Part shown: positions 47,259 through 57,200 of the stretch, one piece after another
Numbering within the stretch: the stretch's first letter is position 1
Layout of the letters: each line of letters opens with the position of its first letter
Origin: Jejuia rubra
GTDB taxonomy: Bacteria; Bacteroidota; Bacteroidia; Flavobacteriales; Flavobacteriaceae
Length of the DNA stretch: 64,000 nt
Direction: 5' to 3'
Assembly (NCBI RefSeq): GCF_042684665.1
Contig: NZ_JBHULY010000039.1
Coordinates: forward strand, 124,001-188,000
Program-made: the position numbers and the translations under genes
The notes under the pieces: generated by a model
The model's input: only the letters and a program-made list of their open reading frames with translations
Told to the model about the DNA's origin: nothing
Databases searched by the model: none

Positions 47259-48437
47259 ATGAAAATAAAATTAGTAATAATATTCGCAATTGCCTTTAGT
47301 TTAATGGCTTGTGAAAATCAGGAAAATGAGTTTCCTGATTTTGGATCAACTTCAGTGTATTTTCCATTTCAGACGCCTGTAAGAACACTAATTCAGGGTA
47401 AGTATGATTTGGGTTTTAACGATAACGATAATAATGGACGGTTTGAAATCGGTGTTATCATGTCGGGAGTTTATAATAATAATGCAAACCGAAGAGTGCA
47501 TTTTGAGCTGGCTCCTGAATTAATAGATGCTACGGCTTTAGGCTTAGATACTGTAAATGTGAAGGTGTTGCCAGCTTCTTACTATACTATTGAACAGGAG
47601 AGCCCAGTAACCATTCCTTCCGGCTCTACAAAAGGGCGTATTCCGGTGCAGCTTTCAGATGCCTTTTTTGATGACCCGGAATCATTTGCAGAATTTGGTG
47701 AAGTGCATTATGTAATTCCATTAAGAATTACAGATTATGAAGAATTAGATTCGCTTTTAGCGGGTGTACCGGCTGAAGGTGTTACAAATCCTATTAAGAT
47801 TAAAGCAGACGATTGGGAAACACAACCTAAAGACTATACGCTTTTTGGTATCAAGTTTATGAATAAATATCATGGTATTTATTTAAGACGTGGTGAGGAT
47901 GCAGTTGAAGGATTTGTTTCATTGGAAACGGTCTTTGCAAATGGTGCTCCCACAGAATCAGAATCAAGGGCCATTGATAGCTCTACAGTTTATAGATCTG
48001 AGTTTGTTGTAAAAGATGAATTACTTCCAGTATCAACTGCAGGAAGGAGTGCAACGACTACTACTATTAATGTTAGAAGAGCAGATCCAGATCTTGCTAC
48101 TAATAATACATTGTCTTTACTATTGACATTTAACGATAATGAAGAAATTACTGTTACTAATGCTGACCCAAATAGCACGGTTACTGTAACGGGCTCAGGA
48201 AGGTTTGTAGAGGATGCAGATGAATGGGGAGGAGAAACTAGAGACGTAATTTACTTAGATTTTCAATACCGAGAACTGGAAGTTGAAGTCACTGAGGTCC
48301 GCTTTTTAGGTAGCTTAGTTTCAACGACAACAGCAACTCTTGATTTAACACATTCAGTTAAAGATACTTTAGTTATTAGAGACAGGGATGTTAAATTTGA
48401 GGAGTTTACGGTTGATTTAACCACTGCTACTCCATAA
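47259..48437 (+). CDS. DUF1735-like surface glycan-binding lipoprotein
   Basis: A lipobox with SLMAC (Cys18) precedes about 370 residues rich in beta strands. The N-terminal half (VYFPFQTPVRTLIQGKYD, VHFELAPELID, YTIEQESPVTIPSGSTKG, YVIPLRITDY) fits the DUF1735 or similar domain found after SusD genes, where such proteins act as SusE/F-like surface glycan-binding proteins. The C-terminal half is not recognised with confidence. It is the last gene of the operon, followed by a strong terminator. Confidence 0.75.
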   Translation: MKIKLVIIFAIAFSLMACENQENEFPDFGSTSVYFPFQTPVRTLIQGKYDLGFNDNDNNGRFEIGVIMSGVYNNNANRRVHFELAPELIDATALGLDTVNVKVLPASYYTIEQESPVTIPSGSTKGRIPVQLSDAFFDDPESFAEFGEVHYVIPLRITDYEELDSLLAGVPAEGVTNPIKIKADDWETQPKDYTLFGIKFMNKYHGIYLRRGEDAVEGFVSLETVFANGAPTESESRAIDSSTVYRSEFVVKDELLPVSTAGRSATTTTINVRRADPDLATNNTLSLLLTFNDNEEITVTNADPNSTVTVTGSGRFVEDADEWGGETRDVIYLDFQYRELEVEVTEVRFLGSLVSTTTATLDLTHSVKDTLVIRDRDVKFEEFTVDLTTATP

Positions 48438-48487
48438 TTAAAAAACTTGACCGTTTTTTAATTAATGGTTTTGAAAATAAAAGAATG

Positions 48488-48517
48488 AAAAGATGGGCTT
48501 TAAGCCCATCTTTTTTT
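48488..48517 (+). terminator. terminator of the SusCD operon
   Basis: AAAAGATGGGCTT/TAAGCCCATCTTTT is a self-complementary stem-loop followed by more T residues, 50 bp after the last gene of the operon. Confidence 0.9.
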
Positions 48518-48589
48518 ATTCATGACATTAATATAGATAACAATATCTAGCTTAAAAATCATCACCAAAGCATATGGCCCATTATTCAT

Positions 48590-48609
48590 TCAGGATACAG
48601 CAGGATAGG
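48590..48609 (+). promoter_or_regulatory. PUL operator site 4 (DUF1080/Gfo-Idh operon)
   Basis: TCAGGATACAGCAGGATAGG repeats CAGGATA with 10-bp period. A -7-like TAGTTTTA (one mismatch, last base) lies at 48628-48635, 38 bp from the site start. Confidence 0.75.
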
Positions 48610-48692
48610 ATTTATTATTTATTTCTTTAGTTTTAAGCATTAATCAGTTTTATAGCACAGTTAAATTTATTTAAGTGTTTGAGTTAGTCAAT

Positions 48693-48738
48693 GCTTTCCA
48701 TCATATATTTTAGTTTGTTATGATGGAAAGCTTTTTTT
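48693..48738 (+). terminator. terminator-like hairpin in the 5' leader of the DUF1080 operon
   Basis: GCTTTCCATCATA (48693-48705) and TATGATGGAAAGC (48719-48731) pair perfectly over 13 bp, followed by seven T residues. It lies downstream of the predicted promoter (-7 at 48628) and ends 18 bp before the first ATG. It is therefore inside the leader of the operon and may act as an attenuator. Confidence 0.7.
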
Positions 48739-48756
48739 ATTTTTAAAAAATATACC

Positions 48757-50157
48757 ATGAAAAAATTTTATTCGTATTTGTTAATTGTTGTTGGCTTTAT
48801 CAGTTTGAGCAATGTGTATTCGTGTAAGCAGCAGGAAACTGTACCCTGGGTTAACTTAATACCCGATCAGGGCCTTGATGGCTGGAACGTAAAAGGAGGC
48901 AATGCCCCTTATAAAAATGTTGATGGCGTCATCATAGGTACGACTGTAGCCAATACACCAAATACATTTTTAACGACTAATGAAATGTATGGAGATTTCA
49001 TTTTTGAAATAGAGTTTAATGTAGATTCAACAATGAATTCTGGTATCCAGATACGCAGCAATAGTTTACCATATTACCGAGATGGTATGGTGCACGGTTA
49101 TCAAGTGGAGATCGATCCATCCAAACGTGCTTGGAGTGGGGGCATATATGATGAAAAACGACGTAGATGGCTTCATCCTCTTGAAAATAATCCTAAGGCT
49201 CAACAAGCGTTCAAGCAAAATGAATGGAACCATTATCGTGTGGAAGCTATCGCTGATACTATAAAGACATGGATAAATGATGTTCCGGCATCATACCTGA
49301 TTGATGATAAAACCCCTTCCGGTTTTATTGGGCTACAGGTGCATGGCATAGGAAAACACATAGAAAAATTAGGAAAACAAGTGATGTGGCGAAATGCTAA
49401 AATTATGACAAAAGATTTGGAAAAATATTCACGGAAAACACCGTTAGAACCAATAATTACGAAAAACAATATCACATTTGATGAGAGGCGTGCCGGTTGG
49501 AAAATGCTATGGGATGGAGAAACCACTAAAGGTTGGCGAGGTGCAAAATTGGATGGATTTCCAGATACTGGTTGGGTAATTGAAAATGGAGAATTAATTG
49601 TTTTAGCCTCTGGAGGTGGCGAATCCGAAGCTGGAGGGGATATTGTAACAACAGAAGACTATAGCAACTTTGAGTTAAAAGTAGATTTCAAACTAACGCC
49701 CGGGGCAAACAGTGGGATAAAATATTATGTAGATACTGAAATTAACAAAGGTCCAGGTTCTTCAATTGGATTAGAATATCAAATTTTAGATGATGAATTA
49801 CACGAAGATGCTAAAAGAGGTTCCCATGAGGGTAGCAGAACTGTATGTTCACTATACGATTTAATAAAGGCAGATCCCAACAAACCAGTTAAACCTATTG
49901 GAGAGTGGAATACAGCATATATTAAGTCTGTAAATAACCATGTGGAACACTGGATAAACGATGTTAAGGTTTTGGAATATGAGCGTGGTAGCGACGAATT
50001 TTTAAAATTGGTATCAGAAAGCAAATACGAAAAATGGCCAAATTTTGGCCTGTTAGAAAAGGGGCAAATCTTACTCCAAGATCATGGGGATAGAGTAGCT
50101 TTTAGAAACATTAAAATTAAGGTCCACACACCAAAAAAAGACAAGAATGGAAAATAA
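48757..50157 (+). CDS. tandem DUF1080 (keto-glycoside hydrolase-like) lipoprotein
   Basis: Lipobox VYSC (Cys23) is followed by two DUF1080 concanavalin-like domains. The first is at about residues 30-215 (YGDFIFEIEFNVDSTMNSGIQIRS, VHGYQVEID), the second at about 245-455 (FELKVDFKLTPGANSGIKYYV, IGLEYQILDD). DUF1080 proteins include 3-keto-disaccharide/glycoside-cleaving enzymes that act after a Gfo/Idh dehydrogenase oxidises the sugar at C3. The next two genes encode exported Gfo/Idh proteins, and the first overlaps this gene by 11 bp, so a joint extracytoplasmic pathway is likely. The specificity of each domain is unknown. Confidence 0.88.
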   Translation: MKKFYSYLLIVVGFISLSNVYSCKQQETVPWVNLIPDQGLDGWNVKGGNAPYKNVDGVIIGTTVANTPNTFLTTNEMYGDFIFEIEFNVDSTMNSGIQIRSNSLPYYRDGMVHGYQVEIDPSKRAWSGGIYDEKRRRWLHPLENNPKAQQAFKQNEWNHYRVEAIADTIKTWINDVPASYLIDDKTPSGFIGLQVHGIGKHIEKLGKQVMWRNAKIMTKDLEKYSRKTPLEPIITKNNITFDERRAGWKMLWDGETTKGWRGAKLDGFPDTGWVIENGELIVLASGGGESEAGGDIVTTEDYSNFELKVDFKLTPGANSGIKYYVDTEINKGPGSSIGLEYQILDDELHEDAKRGSHEGSRTVCSLYDLIKADPNKPVKPIGEWNTAYIKSVNNHVEHWINDVKVLEYERGSDEFLKLVSESKYEKWPNFGLLEKGQILLQDHGDRVAFRNIKIKVHTPKKDKNGK

Positions 50158-51490
50158 AAGACGAACCTTTATTAAAAAGAGTGCTTTGGCTAGCGTTGGC
50201 GTAAGCTTCGCAGGAGGTGTAAACGCAATGTCTGCCTTGAGTTATGGGAATATACTCGGAGCAAATGATAGAATAAATGTTGCCATACAAGGACTGGGAA
50301 GGCGATATGGTGCATTCATTCCGGCGATAGCCTCAAAAGATAATAATATTCGTCTGAAATATTTATGCGATGTACTGCCCAGTCAAATGACCAAAGCAAC
50401 TGCTAAGGTTGGTGAAAAAATTGACTATAAGATTGAATTAGAAGCTGATATTCGTAAAATATTGGACGATAAAGACATTGATGCAATTTTTATGGCTACA
50501 CCCGATCATTGGCATACTCCAGGTGCTATAATGGCAATGAATGCAGGTAAGCATGTTTATGTAGAGAAACCCTGTAGTCATAATCCAAGAGAAAATGAAC
50601 TTATTGTAGAGGCTCAAAAAAAATATAGTAAAGTGGTGCAAATGGGAAACCAGCAGCGGTCTTCTCCACAGAGTATCGAAATTATTAACGAAATTCATAA
50701 CGGTATTATAGGTAATCCATACAAAGCCATAGCGTTTTATACCAACGGAAGAGGAGCAGTGCCACATCCTGTTAAATCCCCGCCTCCTGAAGGATTAAAT
50801 TGGGAGTTGTTTCAAGGCCCTGCGCCAAGAAAAGATTATAGGCACGACACTTGGAATTATAATTGGCATTGGTATGGTTGGGATTACGGTACCGCTGAAA
50901 TGGGTAATAATGCTACTCATGAATTGGATATTGCTAGATGGGCATTGGATGTGAAATATCCAGAATATGTGGATGTTATAGCCGGAAAACATCAATTTAT
51001 TGATGACGGATGGGAGATGTACGATACAATGGAAGCTAATTATAAATTTGCTGACAATAAAATGATACAGTGGGATGGGAGTAGTAGAAATGGATATTCA
51101 AAATACGGACGAGGGCGTGGAACTATTATTTATGGTTCTAAAGGTTCTGTAATTGTGGACAGAAATGGATATGAACTTTATGACCTTAAAGGAAAACTAA
51201 TAAAGGAAAATAAATCCAGTGGAAAAGAAGGTGGTACTGCCCTTGGTGGTGGAGGCGATTTATCTACGATGCATGTAGTCAACTTTTTTGATGCCATTAG
51301 AGGGAAAGAAAAGCTTAACTCGCACATAGAAGTAGGCGCTATTTCTCAAATGCTTACGCATTATGCCAACATTTCTTATAGAATTAACAAGGGCTTCAAT
51401 GTGGACGAGAATACAGGCAAAATTTTCGATAGGGAGGCTATGAAACTTTGGTCCAGAACTTACGAACCTGGTTGGGAACCGAAATTATAA
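50147..51490 (+). CDS. exported Gfo/Idh/MocA oxidoreductase (Tat signal), first
   Basis: The N-terminus KRRTFIKKSALASVGVSFAG is a twin-arginine (Tat) signal, consistent with export of a folded NAD(P)-bound enzyme. The Rossmann domain follows (VAIQGLGRRYGAF), then GKHVYVEKP with the catalytic Lys of the EKP motif, and ATHELDIARWAL with the conserved His of the C-terminal domain. At 447 residues it is typical of this long Bacteroidota subgroup. It overlaps the DUF1080 gene by 11 bp. Likely role: oxidation of a sugar hydroxyl on an oligosaccharide; substrate unknown. Confidence 0.9.
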   Translation: MENKRRTFIKKSALASVGVSFAGGVNAMSALSYGNILGANDRINVAIQGLGRRYGAFIPAIASKDNNIRLKYLCDVLPSQMTKATAKVGEKIDYKIELEADIRKILDDKDIDAIFMATPDHWHTPGAIMAMNAGKHVYVEKPCSHNPRENELIVEAQKKYSKVVQMGNQQRSSPQSIEIINEIHNGIIGNPYKAIAFYTNGRGAVPHPVKSPPPEGLNWELFQGPAPRKDYRHDTWNYNWHWYGWDYGTAEMGNNATHELDIARWALDVKYPEYVDVIAGKHQFIDDGWEMYDTMEANYKFADNKMIQWDGSSRNGYSKYGRGRGTIIYGSKGSVIVDRNGYELYDLKGKLIKENKSSGKEGGTALGGGGDLSTMHVVNFFDAIRGKEKLNSHIEVGAISQMLTHYANISYRINKGFNVDENTGKIFDREAMKLWSRTYEPGWEPKL

Positions 51491-51493
51491 TAA

Positions 51494-52687
51494 TTGAAAA
51501 GACGATCATTCATTACAAAAACAGGACTAGCAACCATAGGTGTTGCCAGTGGAAGTCACTTATATGCTAAGCCATTTTCCATAATTGGCGCTAATCGTTC
51601 TATCAACATTGGTGTTATTGGGTCAGGAGATAGAGGTGGAGGACTTAGTTCTATAATTAACACAATCGATGGCGTAAAGGTTGTCGGTTTATGTGATATT
51701 TTGCCATTTAGGTTAGAAAAAGGCTTGGCAAAGGTGGATTCAAATTCAAAAGGATATGCCGATTATCGCAAACTTTTGGATAATAAAGACATTGATGCGG
51801 TAATAGTAGCAACCCCATTCAATACGCATTCCAAAATTGCGATTGATGCACTTGATGCAGGCAAACATGTGTATTGCGAAAAAACAATGGCAAAAGGATA
51901 TGGAGGCATTCGGGCGTTAGTGGAAAAAGCTCAAAATTCAAGCCACATTTTTCAAACTGGTCATCAGTACCACAGTTCAAGGTTATATACCCACGTTGTG
52001 GATTTAATTAAAAATGGAAAAGTAGGCAATATTACAGCCTTTGAATGCCAATGGAATAGACATAGTAATTGGAGGCGGCTTGTTCCAGATCCAAAATTTG
52101 AGCGGGCTATCAACTGGCGGATGTATAAGGAGTTTTCAGGCGGACTTGTTGCAGAATTATGTTCGCATCAAATTGATTTTACTAATTGGGTATTGGGCGA
52201 AACGCCACAAAAAGTAATGGGAGTTGGCGGCATTGATTATTGGAAAGATGGCAGGGAAACCTATGATAACATTCATCTAATTTACAGTTATGCAAGCGGT
52301 GTAAAGGCAAAATTCACCTGTTTGACCAGCAATGCCAAAGATGGTTATCAAATAAAGGTTATCGGCGATAAGGGCACGATTATTATTGATACTAGGCATG
52401 CCTGGTTTTATCCTGAAGGCAAGCGCAAAAATAGAGTAATTAAGGATGTAGATGGAGTTAGTGGGGCAACCGCACAATGGGATGCCGAAAAAGGTATGCG
52501 CATTAATGTTGAACACTTAGGTCCAAGTAAACAAGCATTATTGGATTTTAAAACTGCAATTATTGATAATTCAAGCCCAATATCAAATGTAATCACAGGG
52601 GCCAAAACTTCAATTTGTGTACAAATGGGCTTGGATGCTATGTACAATAATAAAATTGTAACCTGGAATAATAATGTGCTACCCTAA
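51494..52687 (+). CDS. exported Gfo/Idh/MocA oxidoreductase (Tat signal), second
   Basis: It begins with TTG, 3 bp after the previous stop. MKRRSFITKTGLATIGVASG is a Tat signal. The Rossmann motif is IGVIGSGDRGGG. The usual EKP motif reads EKT (GKHVYCEKTMAKG), which keeps the Lys but loses the Pro. The C-terminal domain has LCSHQIDFTNWVLGE. At 397 residues it is not a close copy of the preceding enzyme, so the two probably act on different positions, sugars or directions (oxidation and re-reduction). Confidence 0.9.
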   Translation: MKRRSFITKTGLATIGVASGSHLYAKPFSIIGANRSINIGVIGSGDRGGGLSSIINTIDGVKVVGLCDILPFRLEKGLAKVDSNSKGYADYRKLLDNKDIDAVIVATPFNTHSKIAIDALDAGKHVYCEKTMAKGYGGIRALVEKAQNSSHIFQTGHQYHSSRLYTHVVDLIKNGKVGNITAFECQWNRHSNWRRLVPDPKFERAINWRMYKEFSGGLVAELCSHQIDFTNWVLGETPQKVMGVGGIDYWKDGRETYDNIHLIYSYASGVKAKFTCLTSNAKDGYQIKVIGDKGTIIIDTRHAWFYPEGKRKNRVIKDVDGVSGATAQWDAEKGMRINVEHLGPSKQALLDFKTAIIDNSSPISNVITGAKTSICVQMGLDAMYNNKIVTWNNNVLP

Positions 52688-52689
52688 CA

Positions 52690-54111
52690 ATGTCATATAA
52701 AACAAAACTTCTGGTGTTATTTTTTGCTATTTGTACGTTTTGTGCATATAGTCAAACACAATTACCTTCTGTGTTTGGAGATAATATGGTTTTACAGCAA
52801 AACGAACAGGTGGCTTTTTGGGGCAAAGATGTACCACATGCTGAGATAAATATTATTTCAACCTGGGGCGAAAGTGCAAAGGCTACCACCAATTCCGCAG
52901 GCTTTTGGGAGACTTCAATAAAAACTAAAAAGGCATCTTTTAAAACTGAAGAACTTCAAATCCAGGGAAGTGAAACTATAACATTACGAAATATTTTAAT
53001 AGGTGAAGTTTGGTTTTGTTCAGGACAGTCTAACATGGAAATGCCGTTAAAAGGGCTAAGGAAATCTAAAGTATTAAACGCCGAAGGATATCTTCAAAAA
53101 TCTGATAATAATCACATCAGATTATTTAATAATGCTCGAACTGCGAATGTTTCACCTAGTTTTAATGTCAATGGAAAATGGCAAGAATCGAATAGGGAAT
53201 CAGCTTTGTCCTTTAGTGCAATTGGCTATATTTTTGGCACAAGACTTTTTGAAAAATTAAATGTTCCCATTGGTGTTATTGAATCTTCTTGGGGAGGCAC
53301 CAAAATAGAAAGTTGGATTCCTAAGGGTTATCTATTAAAGTATGATGGCATAAAATTTTCAGATAGTTTGCCGAAAGAGCAGAATAAACAAAAAAAACCT
53401 TCTTTCCTGTACAATGCCATGATTCATCCTTTCAAAAATTTCAAAGTAAAAGGCATGCTTTGGTATCAGGGTGAAAGTAATAGTGGCCAACCGGAACCAT
53501 ATTATGATTATATGACCGATTTAATATCCTCTTGGAGAAGCCAATGGGAAAATAAAAATCTTCCTTTTTATTTTGTCCAGATTGCACCATACAACTACAC
53601 CAAATTTAAAAAGAGAATTGCATTTAATGCAAATCTTATTCGGGAAGCTCAATTAAAGGTATCCAGAGATATAAAAAATACGGCTATTGTTGTTACTACA
53701 GATGCTGGCGATTGCAATGATATTCATCCTTCAAAAAAAGAGATTATAGCTATGCGTCTGGCAAATATTGCCCTAGCTAATCAATACAATTTTAAGACCA
53801 CCAATTTTCGAAGTGCAATTTTGGAGCGAACTACCATAAAGGACAATAAAATAACATTAAAATTTAAATTTCAGAAAGGGGATTTCTTCATAACACAAGA
53901 AAATATAAAGGGGTTTACAATCGCTTCTTCAAATCAAAAATTTCATCCTGCCCAAGTAAGTTTTAGCAAGGATAAAAAGAGTATCATCCTTTATAGCGAA
54001 AATGTAAAAAAACCAGTAGCTGTCAGATATGGTTTTGAGGACTGTTTTGAAAGCAACTTGAAAACAAAATCGGGTTTGCCAATTTCCATTTTTAGAACCG
54101 ATAAATGGTAA
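52690..54111 (+). CDS. sialate O-acetylesterase-like (SASA) carbohydrate esterase
   Basis: A signal peptide (about residues 1-21, ending AYSQ) precedes an SGNH-type esterase. Visible features are an N-terminal beta domain (LPSVFGDNMVLQQN), the catalytic Ser114 in CSGQSNMEM, WYQGESNSGQ, and an Asp/His in GDCNDIHPSKKE. The family removes acetyl groups from glycans and is not limited to sialic acid. It lies 2 bp after the second Gfo/Idh gene and ends this operon. An acetylated side group on the target glycan is implied but not proven. Confidence 0.9.
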   Translation: MSYKTKLLVLFFAICTFCAYSQTQLPSVFGDNMVLQQNEQVAFWGKDVPHAEINIISTWGESAKATTNSAGFWETSIKTKKASFKTEELQIQGSETITLRNILIGEVWFCSGQSNMEMPLKGLRKSKVLNAEGYLQKSDNNHIRLFNNARTANVSPSFNVNGKWQESNRESALSFSAIGYIFGTRLFEKLNVPIGVIESSWGGTKIESWIPKGYLLKYDGIKFSDSLPKEQNKQKKPSFLYNAMIHPFKNFKVKGMLWYQGESNSGQPEPYYDYMTDLISSWRSQWENKNLPFYFVQIAPYNYTKFKKRIAFNANLIREAQLKVSRDIKNTAIVVTTDAGDCNDIHPSKKEIIAMRLANIALANQYNFKTTNFRSAILERTTIKDNKITLKFKFQKGDFFITQENIKGFTIASSNQKFHPAQVSFSKDKKSIILYSENVKKPVAVRYGFEDCFESNLKTKSGLPISIFRTDKW

Positions 54112-54141
54112 TTACCACAATTGCATTACTTTTTTTAACTT

Positions 54142-54161
54142 TCAGGACAGAACAGGACGGA
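54142..54161 (+). promoter_or_regulatory. PUL operator site 5 (sulfatase-GH78 gene)
   Basis: TCAGGACAGAACAGGACGGA matches the best copy (29398) except near its end. A -7-like TATTTTTA (one mismatch, last base) lies at 54180-54187, 38 bp from the site start. Confidence 0.75.
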
Positions 54162-54248
54162 ATTTGTTATGTCAAGTTTTATTTTTAGTTCCTCGTATTA
54201 AGACGTGATTATTCAAATACAAAAAATCAGATTTTAACATAAATTCTC

Positions 54249-57200
54249 ATGCGAAACAACAATTTTTTAATCCTTATTTTCAGCATTTTATACGTTTTTA
54301 CACCTTTAAATGCTCAGCAAAAAAACGCTTCCGATAAACCGAACATCATTTTTATTTTAACAGACGACCAGCGGTTTGATGCCATAGGTTACGCGGGCAA
54401 CAAATTTGTTGAAACTCCTGAGATGGACAATTTAGCAAAATCAGGAACCTATTTTCATTCGGCTATCGTTACAACACCTATTTGTGCAGCCAGTAGAGCC
54501 AGTATTTTCACAGGTTTACATGAAAGAACGCATAATTATAACTTCCAAACGGGAAATATACGTGATGAATATATGGCCAATTCTTATCCAACGCTATTAA
54601 AAAACAATGGATATTACACTGGTTTTTTCGGTAAATATGGTGTGCGTTACAACGGTAAGGAAAAACAATTTGATGAATATGATGATTACGATAGAAACAA
54701 TCGTTTTAAGGATCGCAGAGGCTACTATTATAAAACTATTGACAACGATACGGTTCATCTAACAAGATACACCGGGCAACAAGCATTAGATTTTATAGAT
54801 AAAAATGCTAAAAACGAAAAACCATTCTGTCTATCATTAAGTTTTAGTGCACCCCACGCCCATGATGGTGCTCCAGAACAATATTTCTGGCAAAATACTA
54901 CCGATAATTTATTAGTTGATACCACAATTCCAGAACCAGAACTAGGCGATGATAAATACTTTTTGGCACAACCGAAAATGGTAAGAGATGGTTTTAATAG
55001 ATTACGTTGGATTTGGCGCTACGATACTCCTGAAAAGTATCAGCATAGTTTAAAAGGATATTACCGAATGATTTCTGGGATAGATTTAGAAATCAAGAAA
55101 ATCCGAGAAAAACTAAAAGAAAAAGGTGTTGATAAAAACACTGTCATTATCCTTATGGGTGATAATGGCTATTTTCTTGGTGAGCGACAGTTTGCAGGAA
55201 AATGGCTCATGTATGAGAACTCAATTCGTGTACCTTTAATTGTTTTTGATCCTAGGGTGAATAAACATCAAGATATTAAGGAAATGGTACTTAATATTGA
55301 TGTGCCACAAACCATAGCTGATATAGCAGGTGTAGAAGCGCCAGAAACTTGGCAGGGCAAAAGCTTACTGCCAATCGTTAAGCAGGAAACCAATATGATG
55401 AGTAGGGATACTGTTTTGATAGAGCACCTTTGGGATTTTGTAAATATACCTCCAAGTGAGGGCGTGCGTACTGAGGAGTGGAAGTATTTTAGATACGTAA
55501 ACGACAAATCCATTGAGGAGTTATACAACCTAAAGAAGGATCCTAAGGAAACTAAAAACCTCATTGGCAAGAAGAAATATAAAGCCGTAGCTGATAAGTT
55601 AAGAGCTAAGCTTGACGAGTTGAGCAAAAAAAATAGCGACGCATACAGAGCGGCGCCCACAGAGTTAACTGTAGAGTTAATAAGAGAACCCTCAACGGAC
55701 GTTGAAATTTTTGATCTAAAACCAGAGTTTGGATGGACAGTGCCATTGGGGTCTAAGTTCCAAGGGGCTTACCAGATATTGGTTGCTTCAAGCCTAAAAA
55801 ATATTGATAACAATAACGGAGATGTTTGGGATAGTGGTCGAGTAGCTTCAACTAAATCAACAGATGTTGAGTATGAAGGTAGTCCTTTAGAACTTGGAAA
55901 AAGCTACTATTGGAAAGTTAGAATTTGGGAACAAGAAAACAGATTGGTAGATTATTCTAAAGCTCAAAAGTTTACGACCGGTAAGAGTGATAACTATATC
56001 ATTTCAACTGAAAATAAATACCTTATTGACAAGGTGAACCCTGTTAAATTCGAAAATAGAGGGGACTTTTACTTTATTGACTTTGGTAAGGCGGCTTTTG
56101 CAACCATCGATTTCAACTACACAGCTAAAGAACCACACACCTTGACTCTTAGAATAGGTGAAATGCTGGATGATAATGGGAATGTAAACAGAACACCTCC
56201 GGCAAAAAGTAACATTCGTTATCAAGAAATAAAAGTTGATGTAAAACCTGGAAAAACAAAATACCAAATAGAAATTAACCCAGTTCCAGACAAGCGTATG
56301 AAAGGGCCAAGTAAAGCAATTCCTTTGCAAGAAGGATGGCCTGTTTTACAGCCGTTTAGATATGCGGAAGTTGAAGGCGCTCAGACAGATTTAAAAGCAG
56401 AAGACTTCGAACAATTACGATACACCAGCTACTGGGATGATAATGCAAGTAGCTTTGAAAGTAATGATGATATTTTAAACCAAGTTTGGGATTTCTGTAA
56501 ATACTCTATTAAAGCAACCACTTTTGCTGGTTTATATGTAGATGGCGACAGAGAGCGCATTCCTTATGAAGCCGATGCATACCTTAATCAGTTAAGCCAT
56601 TACACCACCGATAGGGAATACGCAATAGCGAGACGTACCATAGAGTATTTTATGAAGAATCCTACTTGGCCAACAGAATGGCAACAGCATGTAGCGTTGT
56701 TAATTTATGCAGATTATATGTATACCGGAAATACGGAATTAATAGAGCGTTACTATGAGCCATTAAAGCATAAAACCCTCTATGAACTTTCTAATGAAGA
56801 TGGTTTAATAACATCAACAAAAGTTACCGAAGAGTTTATGTATAAGCTAGGGTTCGAAAAAGGTTATAAAAAACCATTGACTGATATTGTAGATTGGCCT
56901 TCAAAGAATTTTGCAGGAAGCAAAACAAAGGGAGAACGCGATGGATTTGTGTTTAAACCGTACAGTACAGTTATTAATGCTTTCTTTTATGAGAATATGA
57001 AAATTATGGCTGAGTTTGCTACATTGTTAGGAAAAACGCAAGAAGCTTTGGATTTTGAATATAGGGCGGCAAAAGCTAAAAAAGCGGTTAATGAACAAAT
57101 GTTCGACAAAGAGCGTGGTGTTTATGTAGATGGTATTGGTACAGACCACGCATCTTTACACGCTAATATGATGCCTTTAGCATTTGGGCTTGTTCCAGAA

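Noticed and set aside
53017..53036. TCAGGACAG half-site match
   Set aside because: It is within the acetylesterase gene and encodes the catalytic SGQSNM motif; the second half-site is absent.
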